DNA of 64,000 nt from Bacillus cereus group sp. RP43. GTDB taxonomy: Bacteria; Bacillota; Bacilli; Bacillales; Bacillaceae_G. The stretch's first letter is position 1, and each line of letters starts with the position of its first letter. A program made the translations under genes and the position numbers. Below are positions 16,617 to 26,305 of this stretch, one piece after another. The stretch covers positions 1,240,001 through 1,304,000 of the forward strand of contig NZ_JARVHQ010000001.1 of NCBI RefSeq assembly GCF_040459645.1, written 5' to 3'. Below the pieces are notes generated by a model. The model did no database searches. It worked only from the letters and a program-made list of their open reading frames with translations, and had not been told where the DNA came from.

Positions 16617-17411
16617 ATGACGGGACGTTTACAAGAAAAAGTAATCGTCATTACAGGTGCTTCTAGTGGAATTGGAGAGCAAGTTGCAATGCAGGTTGCA
16701 GAGCAAGGGGCGACGCCGGTATTAATGGCTCGAACAGAAGAGAAGCTACAAGCATTAGCAGACAAAATTAAAGCAACTTATAATACGCCTTGCTATTACT
16801 ATGTATTAGATGTAAGTGAAGAAACGAAAGTACAATCTGTTTTTTCAAAGGTATTACAAGAAGTAGGACGTATTGATATATTGGTAAATAATGCTGGGTT
16901 TGGTATTTTTAAAACGTTTGAAGATGCGTCAATAGATGAAGTAAAGGATATGTTTCAAGTAAATGTATTTGGATTAGTAGCTTGTACGAAAGCGGTATTA
17001 CCTTATATGGTAAAAAGGAACGAAGGACAAATTATTAATATTGCTTCATTGGCTGGAAAAATTGCAACTCCGAAGTCAAGTGCTTATGCAGCAACAAAAC
17101 ACGCTGTATTAGGGTTTACGAATAGTTTGCGTATGGAGTTATCTAACACAAATGTGTATGTAACAGCAATTAACCCAGGACCGATAGATACGAACTTTTT
17201 TGAAATAGCCGATCAATCAGGTACATATGTGAAAAATATGGGACGTTACATGTTAAAACCAACATATGTAGCAGAACAAATCGTAAAGGCGATGCAAACG
17301 AAAAAACGTGAAGTAAACTTGCCGAAGTGGATGGGAATGGGGCCAAAGCTCTACGCATTATTCCCAGGTTTATTTGAACGTGTTGCAGGCAAATCATTAA
17401 GTAAAAAATAG
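16617..17411 (+). CDS. yqjQ: Short-chain dehydrogenase/reductase (YqjQ)
   Basis: The 264-residue SDR oxidoreductase has the NAD(P)-binding motif TGASSGIG, the NNAGFG motif, catalytic Ser in NIASLAG and YAATK with the active-site Tyr and Lys, then NPGPIDT. TAGGTGA just upstream fits ATG 16617; the in-frame GTG at 16608 is too close to it. Substrate unknown. It is co-transcribed with yqjP. Confidence 0.9.
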   Translation: MTGRLQEKVIVITGASSGIGEQVAMQVAEQGATPVLMARTEEKLQALADKIKATYNTPCYYYVLDVSEETKVQSVFSKVLQEVGRIDILVNNAGFGIFKTFEDASIDEVKDMFQVNVFGLVACTKAVLPYMVKRNEGQIINIASLAGKIATPKSSAYAATKHAVLGFTNSLRMELSNTNVYVTAINPGPIDTNFFEIADQSGTYVKNMGRYMLKPTYVAEQIVKAMQTKKREVNLPKWMGMGPKLYALFPGLFERVAGKSLSKK

Positions 17412-17442
17412 GAGATTTCCATATGGAAATCTCCTATTTTTT
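17403..17442. terminator. Bidirectional terminator after yqjQ
   Basis: An 18-bp perfect stem (AAAAAATAGGAGATTTCC and its complement) with a 4-nt loop includes the yqjQ stop codon and abuts the convergent small gene. Confidence 0.9.
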
Positions 17443-17627
17443 TATTTTCCAGTCACATAATCGTAAACGATATCCTCAACTGCCTCGTATACATCAATTT
17501 CAGTATTGGAATGAATTATCATTTGAATATGTTTAATTAGCATTTCCTGATCCTCTTTTGAAACAGGATTACATTGATATTGCCGAAAACTTTTTATAAT
17601 CATTTTCTCAATTAATTTTTCATTCAT
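17442..17627 (-). CDS. yqzH: YqzH-like small protein
   Basis: The 61-residue soluble helical protein (MNEKLIEKMIIKSFRQYQ, later EAVEDIVYDYVTGK) lies immediately after yqjQ and is convergent with it. Size, position and sequence style fit the YqzH family of Bacillus, whose function is unknown. The name rests on synteny and recall. The 224 bp between its start and argC hold the arg promoter. Confidence 0.6.
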   Translation of the reverse strand: MNEKLIEKMIIKSFRQYQCNPVSKEDQEMLIKHIQMIIHSNTEIDVYEAVEDIVYDYVTGK

Positions 17628-17768
17628 GTTTTTCCCCGCCTGTATGTATACATGTATTGTTTTATTGTACTTGAAGTGAAATAAAAATACTACTATGCAC
17701 TGTTTTTGTATAAAAATCCACTTGTATATATTATTTTTCTAGTAAAATTAAGTTTTTAAAGTTTTTAA

Positions 17769-17814
17769 AATTAATAAATATTTAATTGACTCTATAAATA
17801 TACAATATTATAAT
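17769..17814 (+). promoter_or_regulatory. Promoter of the arginine operon, with a possible ArgR site
   Basis: TTGACT (17786-17791) and TATAAT (17809-17814) are spaced by 17 bp. Just upstream, the AT-rich palindrome around TTAATAAATATTTAA (about 17771-17785) resembles an ArgR/AhrC box overlapping the -35. The promoter is clear; the operator assignment is weaker. Confidence 0.6.
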
Positions 17815-17851
17815 CATATTTAATTTAAAGAATCGATTTAAGGAGGAGCAT

Positions 17852-18889
17852 ATGAAAGTCGCGATTATTGGAGCAACTGGATATGGAGGTATTGAATTAA
17901 TTAGGTTATTAGAGCAACACCCATACTTCTCAATAGCATCCCTCCACTCCTTTTCACAAGTTGGCGAGTGCATAGCGAATGCATATCCGCATTTGCGAAA
18001 TGTTCTCGTTCATAAGTTGCAAGAAATTGATGTGGGTGAAATAAGGAAGGTAGCAGAGGTTGTGTTTTTAGCAACACCTGCAGGAGTATCGGCAGAGCTA
18101 GCGCCACAACTATTAGAAGTAGGTTTAAAAGTGATTGACCTATCTGGTGACTTTCGTATGATAGATCCTTCGTCATATGAAATGTGGTATAAACGGCCAG
18201 CTGCAGAAGCAGAAATCCTTAGGAAAGCAGTATATGGATTAAGTGAATGGAAAAGTCCTGAGATTCAAAATGCAAATTTAATTGCAAACCCAGGATGTTT
18301 TGCGACAGCTGCATTATTAGCGATAGCGCCGTTAGTACGTAGCGGGATGATTGAAGAAGATTCGATTATCATTGATGCAAAGTCAGGTGTATCTGGAGCA
18401 GGCAAAACCCCAACAACAATGACTCATTTTCCAGAGCTATATGATAACCTTCACATTTATAAAGTAAATCAGCATCAGCACGTTCCTGAGATTGAGCAAA
18501 TGCTTGTAGAGTGGAATGATAAAGCGAAGCCAATCACATTTAGTACACATTTAATACCGATATCAAGAGGGATTATGGTTACACTCTATGCGAAAGTAAA
18601 ACAAGAAATCAAAATGCAGCAACTTCAAAAGTTGTATGAAGAAACGTATCGCAACTCAGCTTTCATTCGAATTCGTTCTCAAGGAGAATTTCCGAGTCCG
18701 AAAGAAGTAAGAGGCTCAAATTATTGTGATATTGGGATGGCCTACGATGAAAGAACAGAAAGAATTACGATAGTTTCTGTTATAGATAATATGATGAAAG
18801 GTGCAGCTGGGCAAGCGGTTCAAAATGCAAATTTATTAGCGGGACTAGAAGAAACAACGGGTTTACAGCATATGCCGCTTTATCCATAA
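17852..18889 (+). CDS. argC: N-acetyl-gamma-glutamyl-phosphate reductase
   Basis: The 345-residue NADP-dependent enzyme makes N-acetylglutamate semialdehyde in arginine synthesis. The N-terminal dinucleotide motif is IGATGYGGIELIRLL, and the active-site cysteine lies in NPGCFATAALL. GGAGGAG precedes the ATG. It is the first gene of argCJBDF. Confidence 0.97.
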   Translation: MKVAIIGATGYGGIELIRLLEQHPYFSIASLHSFSQVGECIANAYPHLRNVLVHKLQEIDVGEIRKVAEVVFLATPAGVSAELAPQLLEVGLKVIDLSGDFRMIDPSSYEMWYKRPAAEAEILRKAVYGLSEWKSPEIQNANLIANPGCFATAALLAIAPLVRSGMIEEDSIIIDAKSGVSGAGKTPTTMTHFPELYDNLHIYKVNQHQHVPEIEQMLVEWNDKAKPITFSTHLIPISRGIMVTLYAKVKQEIKMQQLQKLYEETYRNSAFIRIRSQGEFPSPKEVRGSNYCDIGMAYDERTERITIVSVIDNMMKGAAGQAVQNANLLAGLEETTGLQHMPLYP

Positions 18890-18899
18890 GGGGGAAAAT

Positions 18900-20123
18900 A
18901 TGATTAAAGCATCGTCTCTTACAAAATTAGCAAATGGTTCAATTGTTACGCCGAAAGGCTTTTCGGCAATCGGTACTGCAAATGGTCTGAAAAAGGTGAA
19001 AAAGGATGTGGGTGCAATCGTTTGTGAGGTGCCAGCATCATGTGCCGCTGTGTATACAACAAATCAAATACAAGCAGCACCGTTGCAAGTAACGAAGGAT
19101 AGCATAGCAGCAGAAGGGAAATTACAAGCAATTGTTGTAAATAGCGGAAATGCAAATGCTTGTACGGGCATGAAAGGATTGCAAGATGCTTATGAGATGC
19201 GAACATTAGGAGCGGAACACTTTGGAGTAAAAGAAAAGTACGTTGCAGTCGCTTCAACAGGTGTAATTGGAGTACCTTTACCGATGGATATCATTCGAAA
19301 GGGAATTGAATCTCTTGTGCCAACAAAGGAAGTAAGGGAAGCTCATTCTTTTTGTGAAGCAATTTTAACGACAGACCTTATAACGAAAGAAACTTGCTAT
19401 GAGATGATAATTGATGGGGAAGCAGTGACCATTGCTGGGGTCGCAAAAGGTTCAGGGATGATCCACCCGAATATGGCAACGATGCTTAGTTTTATTACAA
19501 CAGACGCAAATATAGAGCATGAAATACTGCAAACAGCATTATCACAAATTACGAATCATACGTTTAATCAAATTACGGTGGACGGAGATACGTCTACAAA
19601 TGATATGGTTATCGTTATGGCAAGTGGATTATCAGAAACGAAAACGATGGATATGGAACATAAGGACTGGGAAACTTTCGTATTTGCTTTACAAAAGGTA
19701 TGTGAAGATTTAGCGAAAAAAATTGCACAAGATGGTGAAGGTGCTACGAAGTTAATAGAAGTAAACGTGTTAGGGGCTAGAACAAATGAAGAAGCAAAGC
19801 AAATTGCAAAACAAATAGTCGGTTCAAGTCTTGTGAAAACAGCGATATATGGTGAGGATCCAAATTGGGGACGAATTATTAGTAGTATTGGACAGAGTGA
19901 AGTAACTATTAACCCAAATACAATTGATATCACTCTTCAATCTATCACCGTATTAAAAAATAGTGAGCCTCAAATGTTTTCCGAAGAGGAAATGAAAAAG
20001 AAATTACAAGAACATGAAATAAAAATTGATGCGTGTTTACATTTAGGAGATGAAACGGGATCAGCTTGGGGCTGCGACTTAAGTTATGAATATGTGAAAA
20101 TAAATGCTTGTTATCGTACATAA
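18900..20123 (+). CDS. argJ: Glutamate N-acetyltransferase / amino-acid acetyltransferase
   Basis: The 407-residue ArgJ recycles the acetyl group from acetylornithine to glutamate and may also acetylate glutamate de novo. The autocleavage site is KGSGMIHPNMATML, where Thr becomes the N-terminal nucleophile of the beta chain. AAGGGGG precedes the ATG, 10 bp after argC. Confidence 0.97.
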   Translation: MIKASSLTKLANGSIVTPKGFSAIGTANGLKKVKKDVGAIVCEVPASCAAVYTTNQIQAAPLQVTKDSIAAEGKLQAIVVNSGNANACTGMKGLQDAYEMRTLGAEHFGVKEKYVAVASTGVIGVPLPMDIIRKGIESLVPTKEVREAHSFCEAILTTDLITKETCYEMIIDGEAVTIAGVAKGSGMIHPNMATMLSFITTDANIEHEILQTALSQITNHTFNQITVDGDTSTNDMVIVMASGLSETKTMDMEHKDWETFVFALQKVCEDLAKKIAQDGEGATKLIEVNVLGARTNEEAKQIAKQIVGSSLVKTAIYGEDPNWGRIISSIGQSEVTINPNTIDITLQSITVLKNSEPQMFSEEEMKKKLQEHEIKIDACLHLGDETGSAWGCDLSYEYVKINACYRT

Positions 20124-20134
20124 GGAGAGAGAAG

Positions 20135-20902
20135 ATGAGCGATTATATTGTAGTTAAATGTGGCGGTAGCATGTTGAATCGATTAAATGGTGTGTTTTTT
20201 GATTGCATAAAGAAATTGCAAAATAAGTATAAGGTTGTTATTGTCCATGGCGGTGGCCCAGAAATTGATGCCAAGTTAGAAGACTCTAATATCAAGATAG
20301 AAAAGAAAGATGGATTACGAGTAACACCGAAAGAGGTTATGGATGTTGTTCAAATGGTGCTATGCGGAAGTACGAATAAAAAATTCGTAATGAATTTACA
20401 AAAACATAATTTACTTGCGGTGGGGCTTTCAGGATGTGACGGTAATTTACTTCAAGTTCAACCTGTTGGGGAAGAGATAGGATATGTAGGAGAAGTAAGT
20501 TATGTAGAAACAGCCTTATTAAAAGGGTTGATAGATATGAATTATATTCCTGTTATTGCTCCAATCGGGATAAATGATAATGAAGTGTATAACATAAATG
20601 CGGATACCGCTGCAGCTGGGATTGCGGCCGCGCTATCCGCAAAAGAACTCATTTTTATTACAGATGTAGATGGGGTATTACATGAAGGGAATTTAGTAAA
20701 GAAAGCGGATGAATCTGAAATTGTTACTTTTATAGAAAAAGGGATTATTACAGGTGGGATGATTCCGAAAGTACAGGCGGCACTGACATCATTAAAAATG
20801 GGAGTGCAAAAGATAAGTATTGTGAATGGTACAAAAGATTTTACTGAGGTTACAGGAGAGTGTATTGGAACGACGGTAACGAAAGGCGTGAGTATTGCAT
20901 GA
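20135..20902 (+). CDS. argB: Acetylglutamate kinase
   Basis: The 255-residue amino-acid kinase phosphorylates N-acetylglutamate. It shows VKCGGSM and VHGGGPEID at the N-terminus, the [12 protein letters not shown] segment and [17 protein letters not shown] favours ATG 20135 over in-frame codons further upstream. Its TGA stop overlaps the argD ATG. Confidence 0.96.
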   Translation: MSDYIVVKCGGSMLNRLNGVFFDCIKKLQNKYKVVIVHGGGPEIDAKLEDSNIKIEKKDGLRVTPKEVMDVVQMVLCGSTNKKFVMNLQKHNLLAVGLSGCDGNLLQVQPVGEEIGYVGEVSYVETALLKGLIDMNYIPVIAPIGINDNEVYNINADTAAAGIAAALSAKELIFITDVDGVLHEGNLVKKADESEIVTFIEKGIITGGMIPKVQAALTSLKMGVQKISIVNGTKDFTEVTGECIGTTVTKGVSIA

Positions 20903-22059
20903 CAAGTCATCTTTTTCAAACGTATGGCAGAAGAACTATTGAGTTTGTAAAGGGAACTGGAACGAAAGTTATTGATAATAACGGTAAGCAATATTTAGAT
21001 TTCACATCAGGAATTGGCGTATGTAATTTAGGGCATTGTCACCCTACTGTTCTCAAAGGTGTACAAGAGCAACTTGATGCTATATGGCATATATCTAACC
21101 TGTTTACAAACAGCTTACAAGAAGAAGTTGCGTCATTATTAACAGAAAATAGAGCATTAGATTATGTGTTTTTCTGTAATAGCGGGGCAGAGGCAAATGA
21201 AGCAGCTTTGAAGTTAGCGCGTAAGCATACTGGAAAATCTCTCGTCGTAACATGCGAGCAGTCTTTTCACGGTAGAACATTTGGAACGATGAGTGCAACG
21301 GGCCAAGATAAGGTAAAAGAAGGATTTGGTCCATTACTTCCATCTTTTTTACATATCCCTTTTAACGATATTAAAGCATTAGAGGAAGTAATGAATGAAG
21401 AAGTTGCGGCGGTAATGGTAGAAGTAGTTCAAGGAGAGGGAGGAGTAATACCTGCTGTTCTATCTTTTTTGAAAGAGATTGAAACATTATGTAATAAGTT
21501 CGGTTCCTTATTTATTATAGACGAAGTACAAACGGGGATAGGAAGAACTGGAACACTATTCGCTTATGAACAAGTGGGAATAGAGCCTGATATCGTTACC
21601 GTTGCAAAGGCACTTGGGAATGGTATTCCTGTCGGAGCGATGATTGGCCAGAAAGAGCTCGGAACGTCGTTTACTGCAGGATCACACGGTTCAACTTTTG
21701 GCGGGAATTACATCGCGATGGCTGCAGCGAAAGAAGTATTACAAGTAAGTAAAAGACCATCGTTTTTAAAAGAAGTACAAGAAAAGGGCGAGTACGTATT
21801 ACAGAAGTTGCAAGAGGAATTACAACATGTCGAATGTATTCAAAATATACGTGGTAAGGGGCTTATGATTGGGATCGAGTGTAAGCATGAAGTTGCAAGT
21901 TTTATAGAACAACTAGAAAACGAAGGACTTCTCGTATTACAAGCAGGCCCTAATGTTATAAGACTATTACCACCACTCATTGTCACGAATGAAGAGTTAG
22001 AACAGGCAGTATATATAATAAAAAAAGTAGTTTGTATAAAAAACGTATCAATCATATAA
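20899..22059 (+). CDS. argD: Acetylornithine aminotransferase
   Basis: The 386-residue class III PLP aminotransferase has the [14 protein letters not shown] motif and the PLP-binding lysine in [21 protein letters not shown] overlap with argB (20899-20902) indicates translational coupling, so a further upstream TTG at 20860 is not used. It converts the semialdehyde to N-acetylornithine. Confidence 0.96.
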   Translation: MTSHLFQTYGRRTIEFVKGTGTKVIDNNGKQYLDFTSGIGVCNLGHCHPTVLKGVQEQLDAIWHISNLFTNSLQEEVASLLTENRALDYVFFCNSGAEANEAALKLARKHTGKSLVVTCEQSFHGRTFGTMSATGQDKVKEGFGPLLPSFLHIPFNDIKALEEVMNEEVAAVMVEVVQGEGGVIPAVLSFLKEIETLCNKFGSLFIIDEVQTGIGRTGTLFAYEQVGIEPDIVTVAKALGNGIPVGAMIGQKELGTSFTAGSHGSTFGGNYIAMAAAKEVLQVSKRPSFLKEVQEKGEYVLQKLQEELQHVECIQNIRGKGLMIGIECKHEVASFIEQLENEGLLVLQAGPNVIRLLPPLIVTNEELEQAVYIIKKVVCIKNVSII

Positions 22060-22071
22060 GGGGGAAGATTC

Positions 22072-23022
22072 ATGTCAACTGTACAAGTACCGAAATTAAA
22101 TACGAAAGATCTTTTAACACTAGAAGAATTAACGAAAGAAGAAATTATTTCTTTAATTGAGTTCGCTATATATTTAAAAAAGAATAAGCAAGAGCCTTTA
22201 TTACAAGGCAAAATATTAGGGCTTATTTTTGATAAGCATTCAACTCGTACTCGTGTATCTTTTGAAGCGGGAATGGTACAACTCGGGGGACATGGTATGT
22301 TTTTAAGTGGGAAAGAGATGCAAATGGGAAGAGGAGAAACCGTTTCAGATACTGCGAAAGTATTATCGCAGTATATTGACGGGATCATGATACGTACATT
22401 CTCACACGCGGATGTAGAAGAGCTTGCAAAAGAATCGAGTATTCCTGTTATTAACGGTTTAACGGATGATCATCATCCTTGTCAAGCATTGGCAGACCTA
22501 ATGACGATATATGAAGAAACAAATACATTTAAAGGAATAAAATTGGCTTACGTAGGTGACGGAAATAATGTATGTCATTCATTGTTGTTAGCGAGTGCGA
22601 AAGTCGGAATGCATATGACTGTTGCAACGCCTGTAGGGTATGAACCGAATGAGGAAATTGTAAAAAAAGCGTTAGTAATTGCTGAAGAAACAGGAGCTGA
22701 AATTGAAATTTTGCATAATCCTGAATTAGCGGTAAACGAAGCAGACTTTATTTATACTGACGTTTGGATGAGCATGGGGCAAGAGGGAGAAGAAGAGAAA
22801 TATACTTTATTTCAACCTTACCAAATTAATAAAGAACTTGTTATGCATGCGAAGCAAACATATCGTTTCTTACACTGTTTACCTGCCCATCGTGAGGAAG
22901 AAGTAACAGGAGAAATTATAGATGGGCCACAGTCTATCGTCTTTGAGCAAGCTGGTAATCGACTACACGCGCAAAAAGCTTTATTAGTGAGTTTATTTAA
23001 AAATATAGAAGAGCCTTCCTAA
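22072..23022 (+). CDS. argF: Ornithine carbamoyltransferase
   Basis: The 316-residue enzyme forms citrulline from ornithine and carbamoyl phosphate. Visible motifs are [12 protein letters not shown] (STRTR, carbamoyl phosphate binding), [16 protein letters not shown] and [17 protein letters not shown] precedes the ATG. Its last codons form the left arm of a terminator that an IS relic has split (see 23009-23241). Confidence 0.97.
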   Translation: MSTVQVPKLNTKDLLTLEELTKEEIISLIEFAIYLKKNKQEPLLQGKILGLIFDKHSTRTRVSFEAGMVQLGGHGMFLSGKEMQMGRGETVSDTAKVLSQYIDGIMIRTFSHADVEELAKESSIPVINGLTDDHHPCQALADLMTIYEETNTFKGIKLAYVGDGNNVCHSLLLASAKVGMHMTVATPVGYEPNEEIVKKALVIAEETGAEIEILHNPELAVNEADFIYTDVWMSMGQEGEEEKYTLFQPYQINKELVMHAKQTYRFLHCLPAHREEEVTGEIIDGPQSIVFEQAGNRLHAQKALLVSLFKNIEEPS

Positions 23023-23241
23023 ATGATGTGCACCCCACTTGTTAGACACGAATAACAAGTGGCGGTGTATTTTTTTGGTTAAATTCTCACTAGAAGAAAA
23101 AATAAATGCAATAAAAAGATATTCCCTTCAGTATACACTGAATGTACTTAATTATATGGATAGACGAGGGATATCTATTAGAGAAACAGCTACTTAATTT
23201 TTTGTCTAACCTTTTGGTCCCTGTTCATCAGGAAGGCTCTT
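23009..23241 (+). terminator. argF terminator interrupted by an IS relic
   Basis: AAGAGCCTTCCT (23009-23020, within the argF end) is perfectly complementary to AGGAAGGCTCTT (23230-23241), which is followed by a pyrimidine-rich tail. The 209 bp between the arms are almost entirely the IS3-type relic at 23024-23227. The original terminator loop must have been a few bases. Confidence 0.65.
23024..23227 (+). mobile_element. Internally deleted IS3-family (IS150-like) relic
   Basis: The left end TGATGTGCACCCCACTTG (continuing to TTAGACAC) and the right end (23202-23227, complement ending GGTTAGACAA) are imperfect 26-bp terminal inverted repeats sharing TGA and GTTAGACA. Inside, a short frame encodes VKFSLEEKINAIKRYS, the typical N-terminus of an IS3-family orfA, then RRGISIRETAT and a stop. 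Most of the transposase is gone, leaving a MITE-like 204-bp element. A hairpin near the left end (23031-23077) ends in a T-run and may now act as a terminator. Confidence 0.65.
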
Positions 23242-23384
23242 TCCTTTACTTCACATACACATAGGGTTCATTTGCTGTTAAGCAGGTTTTATGTTATATA
23301 AAGATTTTTGGTTGGCCTGAAATTTCCGTATTTACATTTTTTTCTTTTTATCTCATAATTTTAATTGGGAGAGGGAGGAAAAAA

Positions 23385-24434
23385 ATGGTTCAAATTAAAG
23401 TAACACCTGAAATGCTAGAAGAAGTTGCGAATCGTGCAAGTAATACTCGAATCGCATTAGAATCTATACATAATAAATTATGTAATGAAATAGATCAATT
23501 GTGTTTTCAGTGGATTGGTGCCTCCAATCAACAGTTCATTCAAATGTTCAATGATGCGCGACCAAAAGCTTTTACATCTATTCATTCACTTGTAAAAGTA
23601 GAAGAAGATTTGAAACGAATTGCTGAGAAATTCCGCAATACAGATAATCAAGATGTTACAATGGAAAAAGGGGCGATGTGTGGACCACTATCATCAGGGA
23701 AAGAGGATTTTGATGGTGAAAAACTTGCTAGGGATATAGTGGGTGAAATAAGTGGTGAGTATGATATTCGTCGTGCTTGGGATGGGATTGATCCATCTAC
23801 TGGTGAAAAACTATCTACTTTGGATAGAGTATTTGCAGGAGGAATGGCAGTAGCAGGGCTTACCCCCTTTGGAAAGATAGCTAAAGTAGGAAAAGGAGTT
23901 AAAATGACTGCTAAGGCTACTGAGGCTGTGAATAAAGCTAAAAAAGTACCTGTGGAGAAAGTCAATGGAGTTAAGGGTACGGGTAATAATTCTTCAAGTA
24001 AGGATGTTTATGGAACTTATTATGATGAGGCAAAAAAATTACACGAAACTAACCCTGATTGGTATCCTAACCCTGATGAATCTACAATAGTAAAGGGTAC
24101 AGAACTAAAGGAAGCAAGAGCAGACTATCAAGCGTTGGTTAGAAGAGGGGAACTTGAAAAAGGTCACCATGTCCAAGGTTTATCTTTTGGGGGAGAGAAT
24201 GTAAGTTCAAATATAAAGAATACAGGAGAATCAACTATTCGTCGAGAACAAATTGATGATTTGAATTTGGATTTTTATCATGAAATGGGTTATGGTAAAG
24301 AAAATGCTAAGGTACTAAAAATACATGAGAATGAAAAGGGGATTATTGTATTTGGTAATAATCCACAACATACTGAGGTTACTGTTTTTCAAAATAAAGT
24401 TCTGAAATGGCAACGAGAAAATGGAAAGAGATAA
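23385..24434 (+). CDS. WXG100-headed polymorphic toxin with a putative nuclease tip
   Basis: The 349-residue protein has three parts. Residues 1-90 form a WXG100-like helical hairpin with W43-I-G45, the export module of the type VII (Esx/Yuk) system. Residues about 130-170 (GIDPSTGEKLSTLDRVFAGG) are a pre-toxin TG linker. Residues about 205-349 are the toxin tip, with GHHVQGLSFGGENVSSN at 260-276 and a C-terminal NPQHTEVTVFQNKVL. The GHH motif suggests an HNH-like nuclease, which is an inference. GGGAGGA precedes the ATG. The next gene overlaps the toxin stop region and should encode immunity. Confidence 0.8.
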   Translation: MVQIKVTPEMLEEVANRASNTRIALESIHNKLCNEIDQLCFQWIGASNQQFIQMFNDARPKAFTSIHSLVKVEEDLKRIAEKFRNTDNQDVTMEKGAMCGPLSSGKEDFDGEKLARDIVGEISGEYDIRRAWDGIDPSTGEKLSTLDRVFAGGMAVAGLTPFGKIAKVGKGVKMTAKATEAVNKAKKVPVEKVNGVKGTGNNSSSKDVYGTYYDEAKKLHETNPDWYPNPDESTIVKGTELKEARADYQALVRRGELEKGHHVQGLSFGGENVSSNIKNTGESTIRREQIDDLNLDFYHEMGYGKENAKVLKIHENEKGIIVFGNNPQHTEVTVFQNKVLKWQRENGKR

Positions 24435-24438
24435 TTTA

Positions 24439-25251
24439 ATGAAAGTAGGTGCATTTATGGGAGAAACGGGAAATCTTATGAATAGTATATGGTTTGGAGA
24501 AAAAACAATTTTAGCTAAATCGGAAATAAAAGAAAAAATTTTAAAATCTGTAACAGAAACGGAAGTTTTATTTAACTTAATAGAATTATTTAAAACGGGG
24601 GATTTTACTCAAAAACCACTATTAGTTCAATTAATGAATCAGACTAAAGATGAAGCGGTTCTGAATTTATGTATTAGAGTATTCTTATCTGTCGCAACAC
24701 ATGAAGACTTAAGGGATTCAAATAATCTCCGTTTTCTTAGTGAGGTAACTGAAGAAACAGTAGACACTTTTGCATCAGCAGCCACAACCTCACTTTCTCT
24801 TGAGGTAATTCCATATTTATTGGCTTTACTTGAAGAGTGGGAGGAATTCAGTGATACAGCTACTATTATAAGAGACTCTATTGATTCTTTTATTAATTTT
24901 GAAGAGCAAATTGGTGAAGATGCAACTATAGATGAAATTGGAAATTTTTATTTTAAGTATTGTCAGGAAAAGGATACAAATAGTTATTATTTTCAACAGA
25001 ATTTAGCTTTTCCTGGAGACATAGCTAAAAAATTAATTCAGCGGGTTATGATTGCTGCGAATAATGAGGAGCAATTAAAGATGGAATTAATACCATCTTT
25101 ATTATCAATTTGGACTGGTGAAAGAGTACCTGCGGATTACAACACTATTATTAGTGCAAGTAATTATAAAGATTTTATTGACTATATAAACGAACTTTTA
25201 AGTGAAAACTGGGAAAAGGGACAAAAATATTTTTACGGATATAAGCTTTAA
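24439..25251 (+). CDS. Immunity protein paired with the WXG toxin (Imm47-like)
   Basis: This acidic, all-helical protein of about 270 residues begins 4 bp after the toxin stop (or overlaps it if the ATG at 24421 is used). Its sequence (NSIWFGEKTILAKSEIKE, HEAT-like helical pairs, C-terminal NWEKGQKYFYGYKL) is reminiscent of Imm47-family immunity proteins, from memory only. Position directly after the toxin, acidic character and lack of signal peptide support cytoplasmic neutralisation of the adjacent toxin. Confidence 0.65.
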   Translation: MKVGAFMGETGNLMNSIWFGEKTILAKSEIKEKILKSVTETEVLFNLIELFKTGDFTQKPLLVQLMNQTKDEAVLNLCIRVFLSVATHEDLRDSNNLRFLSEVTEETVDTFASAATTSLSLEVIPYLLALLEEWEEFSDTATIIRDSIDSFINFEEQIGEDATIDEIGNFYFKYCQEKDTNSYYFQQNLAFPGDIAKKLIQRVMIAANNEEQLKMELIPSLLSIWTGERVPADYNTIISASNYKDFIDYINELLSENWEKGQKYFYGYKL

Positions 25252-25311
25252 CTATAACCTATGAAAAACAAAGTATATGTGAAGTGGATAGGGAAAATAA
25301 TAGGGTGTTTG

Positions 25312-25400
25312 AAAATACATACTTCATGATGGTTGTACCATCATAGAGTGTTATGTGCAATGATAGAATAGAAAACGAGGTACGGGCTTAGGTGAGAGGG
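25312..25400 (+). repeat. Spacer repeat, copy 1
   Basis: An 89-bp segment starting AAAATACATACTTCATGATG recurs with about 85 percent identity at 26868-26956 in the same orientation. Both copies lie just after an immunity gene and before the next toxin-tip or immunity remnant. A small hairpin (CATGATGG-TTGTA-CCATCATAG) is embedded. Confidence 0.75.
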
Positions 25401-25438
25401 GCAATTCCGAAAGGAAAATGCTCTTTTTTTCGTTCTTT

Positions 25439-25753
25439 TATCACGGTTAATAGCATTAAATGTTACGAAAGATATCAACTATACGACTCAATTCCCCGAT
25501 GGAAAATTGGCTAAAATAGAGAATAGTGCAATATTTTCAGAGAGTTGGAGTGATAAAAAGATTTTAGATAGTATAACTAACTGATGTAGGTAACTCTTCT
25601 CCGTTAAGTATTAGAGGAAGAGATGGGGCAACTTTTCATAGAGAAATTATTGACGGCATAGAAATTGATGTAATAAAAATAGGTGACAATGTGGTTACTG
25701 GATAGCCAATAGGTCAAATAAATGCACTATTATCAGGTGGATTTATCAAATAG
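25439..25753 (+). pseudogene. Orphan toxin tip, EndoU-nuclease-like, frameshifted
   Basis: Two frames carry one coherent domain: FPDGKLAKIENSAIFSESWS followed by DKKILDSI, then after a shift near 25578 VGNSSPLSIRGRDGATFHRE, IDVIKIGDNVVTG, an in-frame stop, and PIGQINALLSGGFIK. The pattern (WSDKKI, DGATFHR, VIKIGDNVV-GYP) looks like a bacterial EndoU-type RNase tip. There is no export head, so it is an orphan cassette, further inactivated by a frameshift and a TAG. Confidence 0.6.
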
Positions 25754-25766
25754 AGGAGGGACATAA

Positions 25767-26030
25767 ATGTATGAAAAAGTAGATGCAGTATTATCTGGAA
25801 ATAGCTCAGATAACTACTTCTATGATGATGAATTTATGTATGTACAAAAATTGATAAGTGAATTTACTGAAAATGATTGGGGTAAATTGCTTCAAAATCT
25901 AAATATATCTTTTGAAGAATATATTCCGAATAACTGGGAAGGTTATTTACAGCGATTTGATGAACAAGTACTCTATGAGTATAGATACTGGGAAGATAAC
26001 AATAAAAACTATTTAGTTCGAGAGGGTTAA
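25767..26030 (+). CDS. Small acidic protein, probable immunity to the EndoU-like tip
   Basis: The 87-residue very acidic protein (rich in D, E, Y and W; EEYIPNNWEGYLQRFDEQVL) starts 13 bp after the broken EndoU-like tip with GGAGGGA before its ATG. It has no signal or membrane segment. Position right after a toxin tip and its acidity make an immunity role likely. No named family recognised. Confidence 0.55.
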   Translation: MYEKVDAVLSGNSSDNYFYDDEFMYVQKLISEFTENDWGKLLQNLNISFEEYIPNNWEGYLQRFDEQVLYEYRYWEDNNKNYLVREG

Positions 26031-26080
26031 GTTATGCAAGAAAATAAATGAACTATGGTAAAAGAAACATTTTAAAATGA

Positions 26081-26283
26081 AGAAAATGGTGGGAGACATC
26101 GTGAAATATATATATGGTCTATCAGGAGAAAATCAAAGGAGTATTTAAACCTTAGCTCATGATAGTTTGGATGCTCGAAAAATTTATATAAAAGATGGTT
26201 TCTATACTGAGGAGATAAGAGAAGGTTTACGAGGAGTTATAAAAAGAGAAAAAGAGCTGTATCCGCATTTATTTGATAAATAA
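26081..26283 (+). pseudogene. Orphan toxin-tip remnant (GGRHR type)
   Basis: Frames across this segment give ENGGRHREIYIWSIRRKSKE then, after a shift, SLDARKIYIKDGFYTEEIRE and REKELYPHLFDK to a stop at 26283. The arrangement (GG-H-R motif, then a helical C-terminus) resembles the end of nuclease-type polymorphic toxins, but no head or start exists and frameshifts break it. Confidence 0.5.
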
Positions 26284-26305
26284 AACATGGAAAGGACGAT
26301 TATCT

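Noticed and set aside
20542..20991. 149-codon antisense frame in argB/argD
   Set aside because: Low-complexity reading opposite two well-defined genes, with no start signal.
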